A program made the position numbers and the translations under genes. 64,000 bases of DNA from Rhineura floridana (taxonomy: Eukaryota; Chordata; Lepidosauria; Squamata; Rhineuridae), in assembly GCF_030035675.1 (NCBI RefSeq), contig NC_084499.1:15156610-15220609 (forward strand). The letters run 5' to 3'. The notes beneath the pieces were generated by a model that was not told the origin of the DNA, ran no database searches, and saw nothing but the letters and a program-made list of their open reading frames with translations. Shown piece after piece: positions 22,291-34,154 of this stretch. How positions within the stretch are numbered: position 1 is the first letter of the stretch; every line of letters begins with the position of its first letter.

Positions 22291-22393
22291 GCTGAGAGAG
22301 ACTCTCTGTCTGAAATCCTGGAGAGCTGCTGTCAGTCAGCATAGTCAATTCTGAGCTAGATGGATAGATCGATGGTCTGACTAAGGCAGCTGC
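22290..22393 (+). repeat. tRNA-derived SINE, 3' part
   Basis: Begins at the body (ctgtctgaaatcctggagag) and keeps gagctagatgg and ggtctgactaaggcagc. The head is missing. Confidence 0.7.
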
Positions 22394-22977
22394 TGGAGGC
22401 TGTTCGCTCAAGCTGTGCACCACATTTGGCCAACTCCTGAGCCAAACCGGACCTATTCGGAGGGACTCGGGGGTCAGACGAGTCGGGTTCAGACAGCCAC
22501 GAATTGCTCCGGGTTGGGTGGGACGACCCAAAGAAATCCGTGGCTGTCAGCAGGTTGGGCATCAGGCAAGAAAGTGGGGCAAGTGGAGGACCTCATGGAC
22601 AGCCCAAGAATTTAGGGTGCAAGAGTGCATGAATGAAAATGGCCTATCCACTCTCAAACGGCCATCTAAACTTAGCAGGCCTCACCACCTCTTGAGACAA
22701 TGGATGACAACCGCTGCACATTACGTGAATAAGACTTTATTTCCAGATGTCCTGCCAGTACAACAATGAGCCTGCGTTCAAGTAGCCAGAGCTTGGAAAA
22801 GTTACTTTTTTGAACTACAACTCCCATCAGCCCCAGCCAGCCATTGATTTGGAAAGTGCCAATTTGATAGGTTCTGCTTGAAATAAGAGCTGAGTCAAAA
22901 TTCTCACCCATCCCTAGTGGTGCATACATGAACCACTCTAAAAAGACCGCAGAGGAAAACTCAAAGTCCAGACCAGA
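22394..22977. other. No gene seen; half foldback and MITE end
   Basis: 22785-22850 is half of the variant foldback (cagagcttggaaaagttact). 22860-22920 is an Ac-type MITE end (caaaattctcacccatcccta). The rest is unclassified. Confidence 0.4.
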
Positions 22978-24003
22978 ACATAGGAAGTTGCCTTATCGTG
23001 AATCAGACATGTTGGTCCATCTCATTCAACATTCAGCATTGTCTAGTGACTTGCAGTGGCTCTGCAGAGTTTTAGACAAGGGGACATTCTGACCCCAGGG
23101 ATTGAACCCGGGTCTTCTGCATGCAGAGCAGATGTTCTCCTACTGAGGTACAGTCCACTCTTAGGCAGGCCTTGCAAAAATGCCCAAACAGGTCATTTAA
23201 CTGCAAAAAATGAGATTCCAGGTCTAGACTACAAGCCAAGCTAATTCTCTTGCAACATTTTCACAGCATCCCCGTGCCCCCATTCCCTGCGCCCCCTCCC
23301 TCCTCAAATTCGGGATATTCAATCAGGTGCTGGTGATGGGTCCCATGGCATTTTGAGAGACAAAACTCTCCCCCCCCGCTCTCACACACAGGCAATTGGC
23401 CCCCTCCCACTCACACGCACACCCATCCTCAGGGGTGGCTGGCGCTCATTTGGACAAGGACGCTAATAAAACACAGAATGTCAAAAACACGGGAATTCAT
23501 CTCCTTTAATTTGAAGACCACTCAAAGAAAGAAAAGTAGCAGCAGGAGAGTCTTGGGGAGACGGGGAGGCTGGTGGCGAATGTTTGTTTCTTTTTTAACA
23601 AGCTGGACTGAAAGATGTGCTAAATAAACCCATTCTCTTGTGGAAGGAAAACCTGGATTTTCCAGTCCCTCTCAGATCCATTTAGGGCATCAGAAGTTGT
23701 CCTGTAATGCGTCAGATCCTTGGCCCATCTAGCTCAGCACTGTCTACACTGACTGGCAGCAGCTCTCTAGGATTTCAGAGAGAAATACACAGTCCTACCC
23801 GGAGATGCCGGGGACTGAACCGGAGACCTTGTGCATGCCAAGCAGATGTCCTGCCATGGAGTTATGGCACTTCCCCTAAAAATAAGGTAAGATTCCAGTC
23901 CTCATGGTTTTCCAAAAAGGACTGGTTTAAATAAGAAAATATAGGAAGCTGCCTTAATACTGAGCCAGACCACTAGTTCATCTAGTGACCGCAATCTAGT
24001 GAC
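22978..24003 (-). repeat. Three tRNA-derived SINE copies, antisense
   Basis: 22978-23156 and 23697-23873 are near full. 23940-24003 has only the 3' end (ggaagctgccttaatactga). 23157-23696 between them has no recognisable gene; it contains C runs and aaattcgggatattcaatca. Confidence 0.7.
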
Positions 24004-24943
24004 CCGCCCCCCCCCCCAAATCCTAGGTAGGGGGAGGAATGGGAGAACCTAAATTGCTGAATGAGGACCAAGTGCACTAACTAGCCATCCAACGCTGATG
24101 GAATGTTCAGAGCAGCACCTACAATCTTCGTCAACTACAAGCCAAACCACACAGAATAGTCATCATGTAATAGACCCTTGTCCTGCTTGAAAGGGCAGGA
24201 GAGAGCAACTGTAGGTTTGAAACATGTTTAAGAAACCCCTCCCTGCTTGTAGAATTCTAGCACGTCAGGGAATGGGCTCTGTTTCCTGGTGTGCTAGTTG
24301 TCTAAGTTTGGGGAGTTTGTTTTTATTTATTTTTCTTATTACACGGGACAAGGAGTCAAAATACACAGTCTGTAGTGCTACGGCACTGGCCTGTACGATG
24401 GAATTATCCAAAAACAGGTTCTTTCGCTCTCAGAACCGCTGCCCTTTCCTGGCATCCTGCGCTTCCCCAAAGCTTCAGGCCAGCCACCGAGGCCAAGACC
24501 ACATGAAAGCTAGTTCAGATCCCCACATTCAGTGCAAAACGCTGTTTTGTTCATGCTGGCTCTGAATTATTGATATTTGTTCTTTGGCTCCTTGAATCGA
24601 TTAGAGAATCATTTCTTTCTCTCCTCCTTCTGTGCCGCCGCTTCTCTTTTTTCAAAAGCATGCAGCCACGCAAGGGGGACCCTGCCGCGCCCTGCACCCG
24701 CCCAGTTTCAAGGAGGAAAGGGCCGGAATCACGGAGGAAGGCCGCCTGGGTGGCCGAGCGGGTGCTGACATCCCCTCTCTTGGTGCCAGGTTGGTCTGTG
24801 ACGTGCGGCAGAAGCAACTGGGGTGCGGGGTCCTCAAAGGCCAAGAAATTGAATCGGCAGGAGTTGGCTCCAGCAGAGAATTATCCACTCGTATGCTTTC
24901 AGGACTTGTTATTCTACCCGAGGCATCAATACGCCTGCTGGCT
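24004..24943. other. No gene seen; mostly unclassified
   Basis: 24044-24130 is similar to 28672-28765 (accaagtgcactaactagcc versus accatatgaactaacaagcc), an unnamed repeat. 24230-24290 shares ctagcacgtcaggg with 28115 and 46365. 24560-24880 is GC-rich with overlapping frames and no domain. Confidence 0.35.
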
Positions 24944-25058
<115 letters not shown>

Positions 25059-25059
25059 T

Positions 25060-25365
25060 TTATTGTATTTGTATACCGCCCCATAGCCGAAGCTCTCTGG
25101 GTGGTCTACAACAACTAAAAACATCAAAACCAAACATACAAATTTAAAACACATCTTTTTAAAAACAATTTAAAAAATTTAAAAAATTTAAAACAATTTA
25201 AAAACACATACTAAAATGTCTGGGAGAAGAGGAAAGTCTTGACCTGGCGCTGAAAAGATAACAGTGATGGCGCCAGGCACACCTCGTCAGCGAAGTCATT
25301 CCGTAATTTGGGGGCCACCACTGAGAAGGCCCTCTCCCAGGCTGGGGGTGGGTGGGGTGGCAATG
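25060..25365 (-). repeat. L2/CR1-clade LINE 3' end, antisense
   Basis: tataccgccccatagccgaa at the tail, then A-rich sequence. On the minus strand the right part reads ...RAFSVVAPKLRNDFADEVCLAP-like residues, the conserved C-terminal segment of such LINE ORFs. Confidence 0.65.
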
Positions 25366-25530
25366 CCTATCAGGTTCCTCCTCCTTAGTCTCAGTGTGGC
25401 CCCTTGTAGAATGGGGAGGAAGAGGATGGGGATGGAGCTATGGTTACTTGGATCAGCCTGTCATTGGCTCTTGCTCACCGCTTTCCGCCCCAATGGGCAC
25501 CAGCCGCCACTAATCCCATCATCCCCGACT
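25366..25530. mobile_element. DNA-transposon fragment, cagtggcggctgg family
   Basis: Antisense end cccaatgggcaccagccgcc, with aagaggatggggatggagct in the body. Confidence 0.45.
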
Positions 25531-25649
25531 ATTGGCTATGCTAGCTGGGGCTGAAGGTAGACAGAGTTCAATAGTACGTAGAGGGATATCCCAGTCCCTT
25601 GGGGTTAACCCTTTTGGGTTAACCCTTTGGGGGCTGCATGCTGGAAGCA

Positions 25650-25870
25650 GTAGCATAGTGGCCAATTCAGAAGAGCCGGGGTCCTTCATGATAGTCACAG
25701 CCACACACCCCTTTTTTATGCGGAGTGGTGAATGAGATCCGTGTTAATGCTTTCTCTCACAACAACAGACATTCTTAGGAGCCAATCAGCATGAAAGGGG
25801 AGCGTTAGCTATTGAAAAGAGCATTTTCAGTGGCTGACTCACAACCCACAAGCAGGATCTGAGCACAACA
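25650..25870. mobile_element. hAT-like element fragment, caggggtgtagt family
   Basis: Has gccaattcagaagagccggg, atgatagtcacagccacaca and ggagccaatcagcatgaaag, matching copies at 634 and 11055. Confidence 0.55.
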
Positions 25871-26614
25871 GTTGAGATTCCCAGCGACTGATATTCAGAG
25901 GCATTCCCACTAATGTGGAAACACCCTCTTGGGAGCTTATCAGTTCAGAATGTAGATGGACTAATTGCACATCTGACCGCTCAACCACATTATATATATA
26001 AAAAGCCCTAGCGTATGGAAAGGCAACACCTCTAAGGGAAATCTAGGCTAGAATAACACTTCTCCTTGAAGTGCTTGCCGTTCACATGCAGGGAGAGTGT
26101 TCAAACGTGGAGAACAATTCAAGACTTTGGAGAAAGAAAGGAAGAAAAAAAACAGGTTAAAACTTTTATTTTAACAAATTATATTAGGAATACAGACTAA
26201 ATTCTCAGGCACAACCTTCCCTTTGTAAAAAACAAGGAAGGCAATCTAAAATAAATACGAAAGAATAATATTAATAGGATTAATGAGCAAGTTAATCTGC
26301 TTTCAACGTCCCATCACAAATAAAATGCATAGCATCTTAAAAACACCCAGACCCACACATGTGCACACACGCACACAAGCAAACACAACACAAGATTCCC
26401 AACTGCATAAACAAAAGCTTTTCTTTTGTTGCCCGCATGATCTAATGTCTCAAAACGGTCACTATTTTTTTTCAATGAATGCATTTTACATGATGCTACT
26501 CACAAGCAGTCCGGCAAAACAGACCCACAATTTTTAACACGGAAAATATACAGCACCAAGCTTAATCCTTAATGCAGAGGGTGAGGATCCTATCATCTTC
26601 CAGTTTGGAGGTAG
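25871..26614. other. No gene seen; AT-rich, repeat-poor
   Basis: 26130-26560 is AT-rich without a classified repeat (gcattttacatgatgctact). The 84-codon frame at 26283-26537 has no domain features. Possible conserved noncoding DNA. Confidence 0.3.
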
Positions 26615-27300
26615 CCAGGGTGGTGCCCTGCAGATATTGTTGGACTACAACTCCCATCAGCTATACCATGTCCAAAAGGATGATGGCAGTTGTAGTCTGA
26701 CAACATCCGCAGGGCCACAGACACCCCAACCTGGCCTTAATGGAAGATTATTTCCCCCCTCGTTTGAAAAAAATGACAAGTTTACTCCACAGATCTGAAC
26801 ATAGGAAGAGGCCTTATATCAAGTCAGAGCATTGGCCCATCTAGCTCAGTGCTGTCTACACTGACTGGCAGCCGCTCTCCAAGGTTTCAGGCAGGGGCTC
26901 TCCAGCCCTACCTGGAGATGCCAGGGACTGAATCTGGGACCTTCTGCCTGCAAATGAGTGACGCCTCTTCTGCTTTGCACCAATTTATACCATCAGACGA
27001 CAAATGCATTGAGTTGCAACATCGTGAAGAAACACCAGTGCGAACTGGGCTGTCCATGGAGACAGCTGGGAATCATCTCCCCAACTGCGGATGCCCCTTT
27101 TTTTGAGCCACTGAAAATCACAGATTGCTCTACCTACACTCAGCCACAGCCCAGCGCACACTCATGATGGGTCTATGCTGGGGCGGGGAACATTTGTCTG
27201 ACCGATGTTGCTGAACAACTCCCATCATCCCTGGCCACTGGCCGTGCTTGCTGGAGCTGCTGGGAGTTGTAGTTCAGCAACATCTGGAGGGCCAACAGCC
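26615..27300. repeat. Foldback MITE, SINE, foldback MITE
   Basis: 26615-26735 and 27180-27300 are foldbacks with actacaactcccatca-type cores. 26797-26965 is an antisense tRNA-derived SINE (gagatgccagggactgaatc). Confidence 0.7.
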
Positions 27301-27499
27301 CTCTACAATTGCTTGACAGCATCCCAGATGCAATGGGATATAACACTTTTATAACTCAATTGCAGGGAACTGACCCCTTGTCTCCCCCTAATGGCAGTTG
27401 CTGGAACATCACTCAGGAAGCACTTAGAAGCCAGCAAGACTTGCTCGTAGGGACACACACACAGAGCGCGTGTATGCACGACAAAATAGATGAGCATGC

Positions 27500-27900
27500 A
27501 AATGGTTGAATGAATGAATGTTTATTGTTACAGTCATAGACCAGCCAATGGTTATATTCGGCAGTCTACAGACAGCTTGCATCCCTTGCCCCCCTCAAGA
27601 CAAAGCGCTGCCTGCGGAAGGCATTTGTCATTGTTCGAAAAAGCCTTAAGACCTCTGGCTGCTCAAACCCCTCACTGAATGCGATACCAACAGCGTCCAT
27701 TAGGGGGAGGCAAGAGCCAACCCGTGTGTTTCCTAGCAACCCCAAGAAGGGAAAGGACAGAATGCCAAAGCCTCTGTAGGCCTCAAATTCCTCCTGCAAG
27801 GGATAGGGGGAGTTTAGGGGTTTCTCTACAGCCCCATTGCAGGTCCAGCCTGCCCGTTATAGAGTAGAATGAATGCCAGCAGTGTCCCAATGCAGACATT
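27500..27900 (-). repeat. Possible retroelement 3' end, antisense, unclassified
   Basis: Starts gaatgtttattgttacagtc, like an inverted 3' end, followed by a 77-codon minus frame (27566-27799) with VGSCLPLMDAVGIAFSEG. I do not recognise the family. Single copy in the window. Confidence 0.3.
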
Positions 27901-28347
27901 TCTTCCAAGCTTGCGAGAAAAAGGGATCCAATCCTAAAAATAATCACCCTAGCACTGAAACCCTTTTTCAGAAGAATGATGCCCTGCATCTTGGTTTAAC
28001 TTGGGGTGGTTAACCTTTCTGGACCAGCCAGCGCATGATTGAAGCACTCCTCTGTACCAAAGCAACATCCTCCCTAACTAGTATGTCAAGGAGAAAGGGA
28101 TTTGTTTAACCTTCTCCCTGACGTGCTAGTTTTCTACATGCAGGATTGGGGTTTCTTCTGCAGTGGATGGGGAATATTCCACAGTGCGAGCTCCCCACCA
28201 CCACCACCTGCAGTTTGAAGCGGTCCATTCCAGCCACAGGTTTTGCTGCCTTGTGAGGATTCTCTGTTGACAGTGTTTGAGGTTGAGAGGGGGAAATAGG
28301 GCTGAGGGGTGGGAGCGGTGATGGCAGAAGCATGGCAAGCAGGGGTG

Positions 28348-28625
28348 GGCACCCTGTGGCCCTTCAGATGTTGTTGGGGCCCCATCAGCCCCAGCCAACA
28401 TGGCCAATGTCACAGATGATGGGAATTGTAGTTCAGCCATGTCGTTGGTCTGAAGCTCCCACCAACCCCAGCCAGTGTGACTTATGTCAGGGATCATGGG
28501 AGTTGGAGACCAGCAATGAGGCTCAACTACAACTCCCATGAGCCCCAGCCAGTATGGTCAATATCAGGGACAATGGGAGTTGTAGTCTAACAACGACTGG
28601 CGAGCCATTGGTTCCCCACCTCAGC
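28348..28625. mobile_element. Tandem trimer of the foldback MITE core
   Basis: Outer ends caggggtgggcaccctgtgg and cattggttccccacctc enclose three successive palindromic units, each with a cagcccca-gccaacatggcc-like centre and gatgggaattgtag-like arm. Other copies have one unit. Confidence 0.7.
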
Positions 28626-30240
28626 TTTAAAAGAGGGATTCTATACAGAGAAAGAAAACGGGACATAATGAGTCATACACCTGAATGAGCCAAAGGACCA
28701 TATGAACTAACAAGCCATCGAATGCTGCTGGGGAATTGTACGCACATGGAATGGCAGCAACCCAACCCCGAGGCAAGTGTCAGATCTGTCCGTCAACCCA
28801 CTCAGGCTACAGAAAAGGTCTGGAGCCCTGGAGTTGGAGGCCATCTAGTCCAGGAGTTGCTCAAATTTAGAATTTTGAGAAAAATGCTGGTGGGCACTAG
28901 TCATGAAAAAGCTGTGGTGGTGGAGTTTTGGGCGTAACAGAAAATGGCTGCCACACAGAAAAAGAGACGGGGTCACAGAAAAGAGGCAGGCATCCTTGCC
29001 CCCCAGTCAATGGGTAAAAATGCACCTATGGCAGCCACCACTCAACTCACTCCCAGAGAAGCCCTTTGCAACTCTCCTTTGTTCAGAACGGGAGGCGGGG
29101 TGTCTCATAATGGCACCCAACCAACTGTGGCACATTCAATATAGGAGAGGCCAAGCTGGTACAAACACGAACTGAGCCAGAGGATGTATTGTAGATTTTT
29201 GACAGGATATATCCCAAGACCTTGTGCAGGCACCATAGGAGGTACTGGCAGGCACTCTGGTGCCCACGGGCACCATGTTGGCAACCTCTGGTCTAGTTCA
29301 ACCCTCTACTTCAGGTGCCAGGAACCGTTGGCCCTCCAGATGTTGCTGAGCTACAACTCCCATTATCCCTGGCCATCAGCCATGCTTGCTGGGGCTTATG
29401 GGAGTTGTAGTTCTGCAGCATCTGGAGGCCAGAGGTTTCCCACATGTGCCCTGCTTGATGCAGGAAACCCAGAGGAAGAGCGTTCTCAACACATCCATCC
29501 TCTGCCTGACAACCTGCAGTGGGAGGAAATGCTTACCACTCCTCTGCGGAATCGGTTCCATCGTTGAACTGCTTTGACCGTCAAAACATTTCTAAGTGGC
29601 TAGAGAGGAGGCAGGATACCTCTGAGCTCAAGCCCCAGATGCCTCCCCCAGCCCCATTTTTAAAATTGCCAAAACGTACCACCTTCCAAATATTTTTCAT
29701 TGATTTGATAAGCAGGGGGGAGACGGGGAAGAAAGGCTGTCCAACTGGCAGGCAAATACTGAACGACAAATGCAGTGTGGATAATGAAGTAGGAACAGGC
29801 AGCTTCCCGCACTGAGTGCGTGTGACAGGTAGATGCCAGACTGTGTGTGTTACAGCATCAAATTGGGAGCCTGGGAAGCCAAATCGGGAGCCATGGTAGC
29901 ATGGCCTCGAAATGCCACCACAGAAAACTGATGGATCTGGGCAGGATTTTGGGGCCAAGGAGTGTGAGCTCAGTTCAGTTCTGGTACTGAAAAGAAATCC
30001 CTAGATTTTGAATATGCTTCAGAGGCAGCATGCTATTTAATTCTCACTGTAGGTCTTTTGCACCTGGCTCTGGCTGAAAGATCTTGGGCGTCTACCTAAA
30101 AAACATCAAAATAGATCCAAGAAGCCTGAGGTCTGCTCACCCTTGCTTTAAGTTGGAGATGGTAGGGCCTGAACTTTTTGCACACAAAGTGTGTGGTCTC
30201 CCACTGAGATATGGTCCTGTTTCCTTAGAGGATGCTTAAT
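28626..30240. other. No gene seen; one foldback MITE
   Basis: 29312-29445 is a foldback copy (gttgctgagctacaactccc). 30160-30220 is a SINE head remnant (ctcccactgagatatggtcc). The remaining sequence has frames up to 127 codons on either strand with no recognised domain. Confidence 0.4.
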
Positions 30241-30244
30241 GGCA

Positions 30245-30365
30245 ACGGGTTGTATCCAGCGTTAGTCATACTCAGACTAGACCCACTGAAATTATTGGAT
30301 TTTTCGTACGTTAACTTCAGTGCGTTTACGCCAAGTACAACCTCATTGAATACAACCTAATGTGT
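30245..30365. repeat. Second foldback family
   Basis: gtagtcatactcagactaga-type core near 30260 with its inverted partner near 30330. Confidence 0.5.
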
Positions 30366-30454
30366 AGTAGGTTGACCCTAAAGAGCAAGTCTTCCTTTGC
30401 CGTTGCTTGGTATCTGATCCTTTTTTAACTGAAGCTGTCCGGCATTGAACCTGG

Positions 30455-30810
30455 GGCATAAGACCATACAGAGAGCCCTGCTGGATCAGGCCAATGGCCT
30501 ATCTGGTCCAGCATCCTGCACTCCCAGTGGCCAACCGGATGCCCCAATGGGAAGCCCGCAAGCAGGACCTGAGCGCAAGAGCAACTCTCCCCTCCTGCCG
30601 TTTCCAGCACCCGGTGTGCAGATGCATCCTGCCTCCGACAGTGGAGGCAGAACATGGCCATCATGGCTAGTAGCCACTGATAGCCATATCCTCCTTATAC
30701 ATTTGTCTAATCCTCTTTTAAAGCCATCCAAGTTGGTGGCCATCATTGCATTTTTGGGGGGAGCAAATTCCATAGTTTGTGCTGCGCGCAGACGTCCTTT
30801 ATTTCTTTTG
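30455..30810 (-). repeat. CR1 3' region, antisense
   Basis: Near-complete segment: ggatcaggccaatggcctat, gccaaccggatgccccaatg and agccatccaagttggtggcc in the family order. The plus-strand 154-codon frame (30445-30909) is a shadow. Confidence 0.7.
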
Positions 30811-31069
30811 TCTGTCCTGGCCTTTTCCATGCAAAGCATGCACTCTACCCGTGAGTTATGGTCAGGCATAAAGCAGGCATCTGGAAAAGGGCAGAAGATC
30901 TCGAGCTGAGACATGCCTCAGCTGATCCCCATAAGCCAGTGACGCAAACCGCATGGATCCAGGAATGATCCTGTTGAAACGAACTGAAGCTTCCTTGATT
31001 GGATTGTAGGGACTGGACGCGCCACAGGTGAACATCCACGTGAACGCAGCCTGAGCGAGCAAGGAGTTG

Positions 31070-31397
31070 GGCTAACCTGGTACCCTCCAGCTGTTGTTGG
31101 GACAGGGCTGTGGAGTCGGTATGTCAAACCTTCGACTCCGACTCCTCTATTTTTCTACTGTCCAACTCCGACTCCTTCACAAATGGCAAATGTATATTAA
31201 TTTATTAATATTAAAAATTAATATTAATATTAAAGTATTAATTTTATTTTGAAGCCGGAGTTGGTACATTTCTACCAACTCTGACTCCACCCAAAATTGC
31301 TTCCGACTCCGACTCCACAGCCCTGTGTTGGGACTCCAGTTCCCAACAGCCCCAGCCAGTATGGTCAGTGGGCAGGGATGATATGAGCTGGAGTCCA
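31070..31397. mobile_element. Foldback MITE split by a second hAT MITE
   Basis: Left arm 31075-31102 (taccctccagctgttgttgg) and right part 31334-31397 (cagttcccaacagccccagc) belong to the foldback family. They are separated by 31103-31325. Confidence 0.7.
31103..31325. mobile_element. hAT MITE, cagggctgtggagtcgg family, nested
   Basis: Ends cagggctgtggagtcgg and the inverse ccgactccacagccctg. Exact 8-base duplication tgttggga at 31095-31102 and 31326-31333. A second copy is at 63081-63294. Confidence 0.9.
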
Positions 31398-31509
31398 AAT
31401 AAAATAAAATACAAAATTTACAGGGCACCAGATTTCTCAGGCCTGTGCTCAACCTTGGAAAAAATGGTAAAACCTTGGTAGCCAAACAACCCACAAGAGC
31501 AGATACGTT

Positions 31510-33146
31510 TTTTTACAACACATTGATTGCATTTTAATACAGTTAAACTATCAGTATTTACATGTTACACATTTGAACCTTTCCACGTTATTTTTGTAGG
31601 ACAAGAGGGGTGGGGAAAAGTAGAAATGTTCCTGTCCCTCTTTGCTGCCCCGATGAAGCATTTGTTCTCTGGCAAGGACTCTCAAAAGCAGCACATGAGA
31701 TCACACAGGCTTTCCAAAATAACTTAAAAAATATTCAGTAACAGATTTCATCAAGACATGCATTTGGAACTCAAACAGACAGCCACTGTGAGCATGCCAG
31801 AGAGTGAAGCTTAAACATTGTCCTTGGACCGGCCAAACCAGGCCGGCCTTGATGAGAAGTGAAGTCTTAGTTCCCTTCCGAGAAGGCTTTCAGAGGCACG
31901 CATGGTGGTCGCTCTCGTCTTAAAGCAGTCCACGGGGGGCACAAAGGCTTTAAGAATCAGCCGCTGCAACGGGCGCATTTTGAGCGGCTGTCTACTTAGC
32001 TGCTGCGTTCAAGAAATCTTGGGGAGAGGAAGAAAGCCTGGATATCTTTCCAGGCAGCTTGCGTTCAGGGAGAATGAGAGACAGCACCGCAGAACATCTC
32101 CCGCGCTTGTAGGCAAGAGTCTGGACTGATTTCTTCTCAGCTGGGGGGGGGGGGAGAAAAAGGTCTTGGAAAGCGAGCGACTTTGACAGGGCGACCTTGG
32201 GATGAAACATCACTTTGCCAGCAGAGTTGGGAAAGTGGTTGGGTGCAAGTGCAACTCCAGGCTTCCACGTGAAAGTTCAGTCCACAAAGGATCTTGAGCT
32301 TGTTTCCAAACTATCAGCTGTGCATGGTTTTGATGGTGCAGAAGGCAAAAGTATTGGCTATTTATTTATTTCCTTTTGTAAGCCAATACCAAGTGGGAAA
32401 CCACCACAGGTCATGGAAGAACAGTTGCCCATCGAGCTAACACAGTTTATTGTCTCATTTCGATCCAGATAAAACCTCAAACTTGGAAAGAGACAAATGC
32501 ACAAGTTGAGGGCCGATGATACGCTGTGATTTTAGCGAGCGATTGACCCGCCCAGGTCATAAAACCGCACTGGCTTGCGATTTTTCATCTTGTTTCTTGC
32601 CCAGTCGGCGCAGGTTGATTATGAGAAACATCTCGTTTCTGACACAAGCTGAGGATAAGCCGGCAATACAAGTTTAGGTGCCTGCCACTTCTTAGGCAGT
32701 GCAAGATATTTTCAGGAAACGATCCCTTCAAAGGGGTTTTAGAGACTGCTTGGCAGAACCAGTTATCAGGAGGGGGAAAAATCATCGTCATCAAAAGGGG
32801 ACCGACTGACACCTCCATCGAGGTCTAGGTTAACACAGTTTTGATGCAGAGCGGATCCCAGAGGTGGTTGGACGGTCAGAGAAGTTGATGGGCAACCTGA
32901 TCAAAATCTCCAAAGAGAAAGATACAAACGAGAGAGAGAGAAATCCTATCCAGTTATATTGTACAAAGAGAGTGGCAAATCACGAGAGAGAAAGATATTG
33001 TCCTGTTTGCTGGAAAAGGGTTCCAGTAACACTGCTCGTTTTGGGGAGGGGGGAATGGGAACTGGGGAGAAGGTTATGGGAAGGGAGGGGAAACACTTCC
33101 CCCTCTCAGTAGTACGTGAACTTCCTCTCCAAGGTGCCGAGGGGCT
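31510..33146 (-). other. MVB12B: MVB12B 3' UTR (probable extent)
   Basis: The stretch follows the stop codon on the minus strand and contains no interspersed repeat, unlike everything to its left. Poly(A) signal candidates are AATAAA at 32446-32451 (with a GT-rich stretch, ctgtggtggtttcc, about 35 bases after it), a run of AATAAA at 32361-32370 with no GT-rich stretch, and ATTAAA at 31533-31538. The true end cannot be fixed without RNA data. Confidence 0.6.
32446..32451 (-). terminator. MVB12B: Candidate poly(A) signal of MVB12B
   Basis: AATAAA on the minus strand, about 700 bases after the stop, followed by a GT-rich element. Best of the three candidates seen in the UTR. Confidence 0.45.
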
Positions 33147-33233
33147 TCAGGACTGCGGGAGCGGTGGACAGCGAGTGGGACTCGGGGGAAGTCGGGCTGC
33201 TGCGCTCTGCTCTGTCCGGAAGCTGTAATCATA
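33147..33233 (-). CDS. MVB12B: MVB12B terminal coding exon
   Basis: Multivesicular body subunit 12B belongs to ESCRT-I, which sorts ubiquitinated membrane cargo into multivesicular endosomes. On the minus strand a pyrimidine-rich acceptor (cttttccctgcag) is followed by 28 codons, starting YDYSFRTEQSAAARLPPSP, then TGA at 33149-33147. This matches, from memory, the human C-terminus (EYEYSFRTEQSAAARLPPSP...). It carries the basic and proline-rich end of the UMA domain, through which MVB12 proteins join the VPS37-containing core. The exon begins at a codon boundary, matching the preceding exon's phase. The last residues (PPLPQS) differ from human QQIPQS as I recall it. Nothing suggests damage. 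Confidence 0.92.
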   Translation of the reverse strand, partial: YDYSFRTEQSAAARLPPSPTRCPPLPQS

Positions 33234-33401
33234 CTGCAGGGAAAAGAAAACAGAGACACATGGACACGCTTAAACAGGGCTCACAGATCAACTACGTTGT
33301 GCAACTGTCAAGAGAGAGCCAAGGCAGGTCAGGAAAGGGCCACTGGGCGATTTTTTGGCAGACCCCTTTCCAAGCTGACGTTACTTACATTTGGATAACT
33401 G

Positions 33402-33865
33402 CAGTCGTGTAGTGGCGAATCCAGAAGTGCGGGGTCCCATCGGTAATAGTCACACCACAACCCCTCACAGCCACTCCCCCTCCTAAGATTATTCAAACGT
33501 CTAAGATTACACAATAAACTGAGCTTTCAGTCTCTTACTTTATGGGGAGTATTTCCCCTTAGTGATGGGTTGCAACATTCGGTGCAGATGTCCATGTGTT
33601 GCCTTTCAGCTAGATCTGCTATTTTCTGTGCATGTACGTGGGCAAATGTACCAAGATGCTGTAAGGGAAGGAACTTTCTTTGCTGAGTTTCCCTTCTCGG
33701 TTGCCATACCGTATTAGCTACTGAGAAGAGTCTTTTCAGTGGCTGACTTGCCTCCTTTCACTCGGGCTCCAATCGGCAGGAAAGGACACTGAAGACATAG
33801 GGACCCTGCTTGCAAAAAAAGAAGGGGTCTAAGAGCCCCTGGGATCCTAGGCGACTACACCCCTG
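33402..33865. mobile_element. hAT-like element, caggggtgtagt family, in the last intron
   Basis: Inverted ends cagtcgtgtagtggcgaa and gcgactacacccctg. Inner blocks actgagaagagtcttttcag and tcctttcactcgggctccaa. Flanks gataactg and gctaacca are only weakly alike, so the duplication has decayed or the ends are not exact. Confidence 0.55.
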
Positions 33866-33884
33866 GCTAACCAACAGAGACTTA

Positions 33885-34048
33885 AAGCACATGGAATGGC
33901 TTCCCTCAAAGAATTCTGGGAATGGTAGTTGACTCCTCACAGAGCTACAATTCCCAGCACCCTTAGCAAATGACAGTTCCCAAGATTCTTTGGGGGGGAA
34001 ACTCTGCACTTCCAACGTGTGCTAAACATGCTTTAAATTTAAGGTGTG
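33885..34048. repeat. Third foldback family (attctgggaatggtag type)
   Basis: Outer arms ttaaagcacatg and the inverse catgctttaa; inner arms caaagaattctgggaa and ttcccaagattctttg. A MITE-like palindrome distinct from the other two families. Confidence 0.6.
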
Positions 34049-34154
34049 GATGTGATCAGATTCTTGAATTGCTTTTGTAAACTTCCTAACTGAGCTTTCT
34101 TCTTGAGCGATTTCGGGAGGGCATGGGGGGCCTCAGGCCCAGGGGCCAATTGTA

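Noticed and set aside
27500-27800. Host exon in the minus-strand 77-codon frame
   Set aside because: No splice or promoter context, and the adjacent TTTATTGTTACAG looks like an inverted retroelement end.
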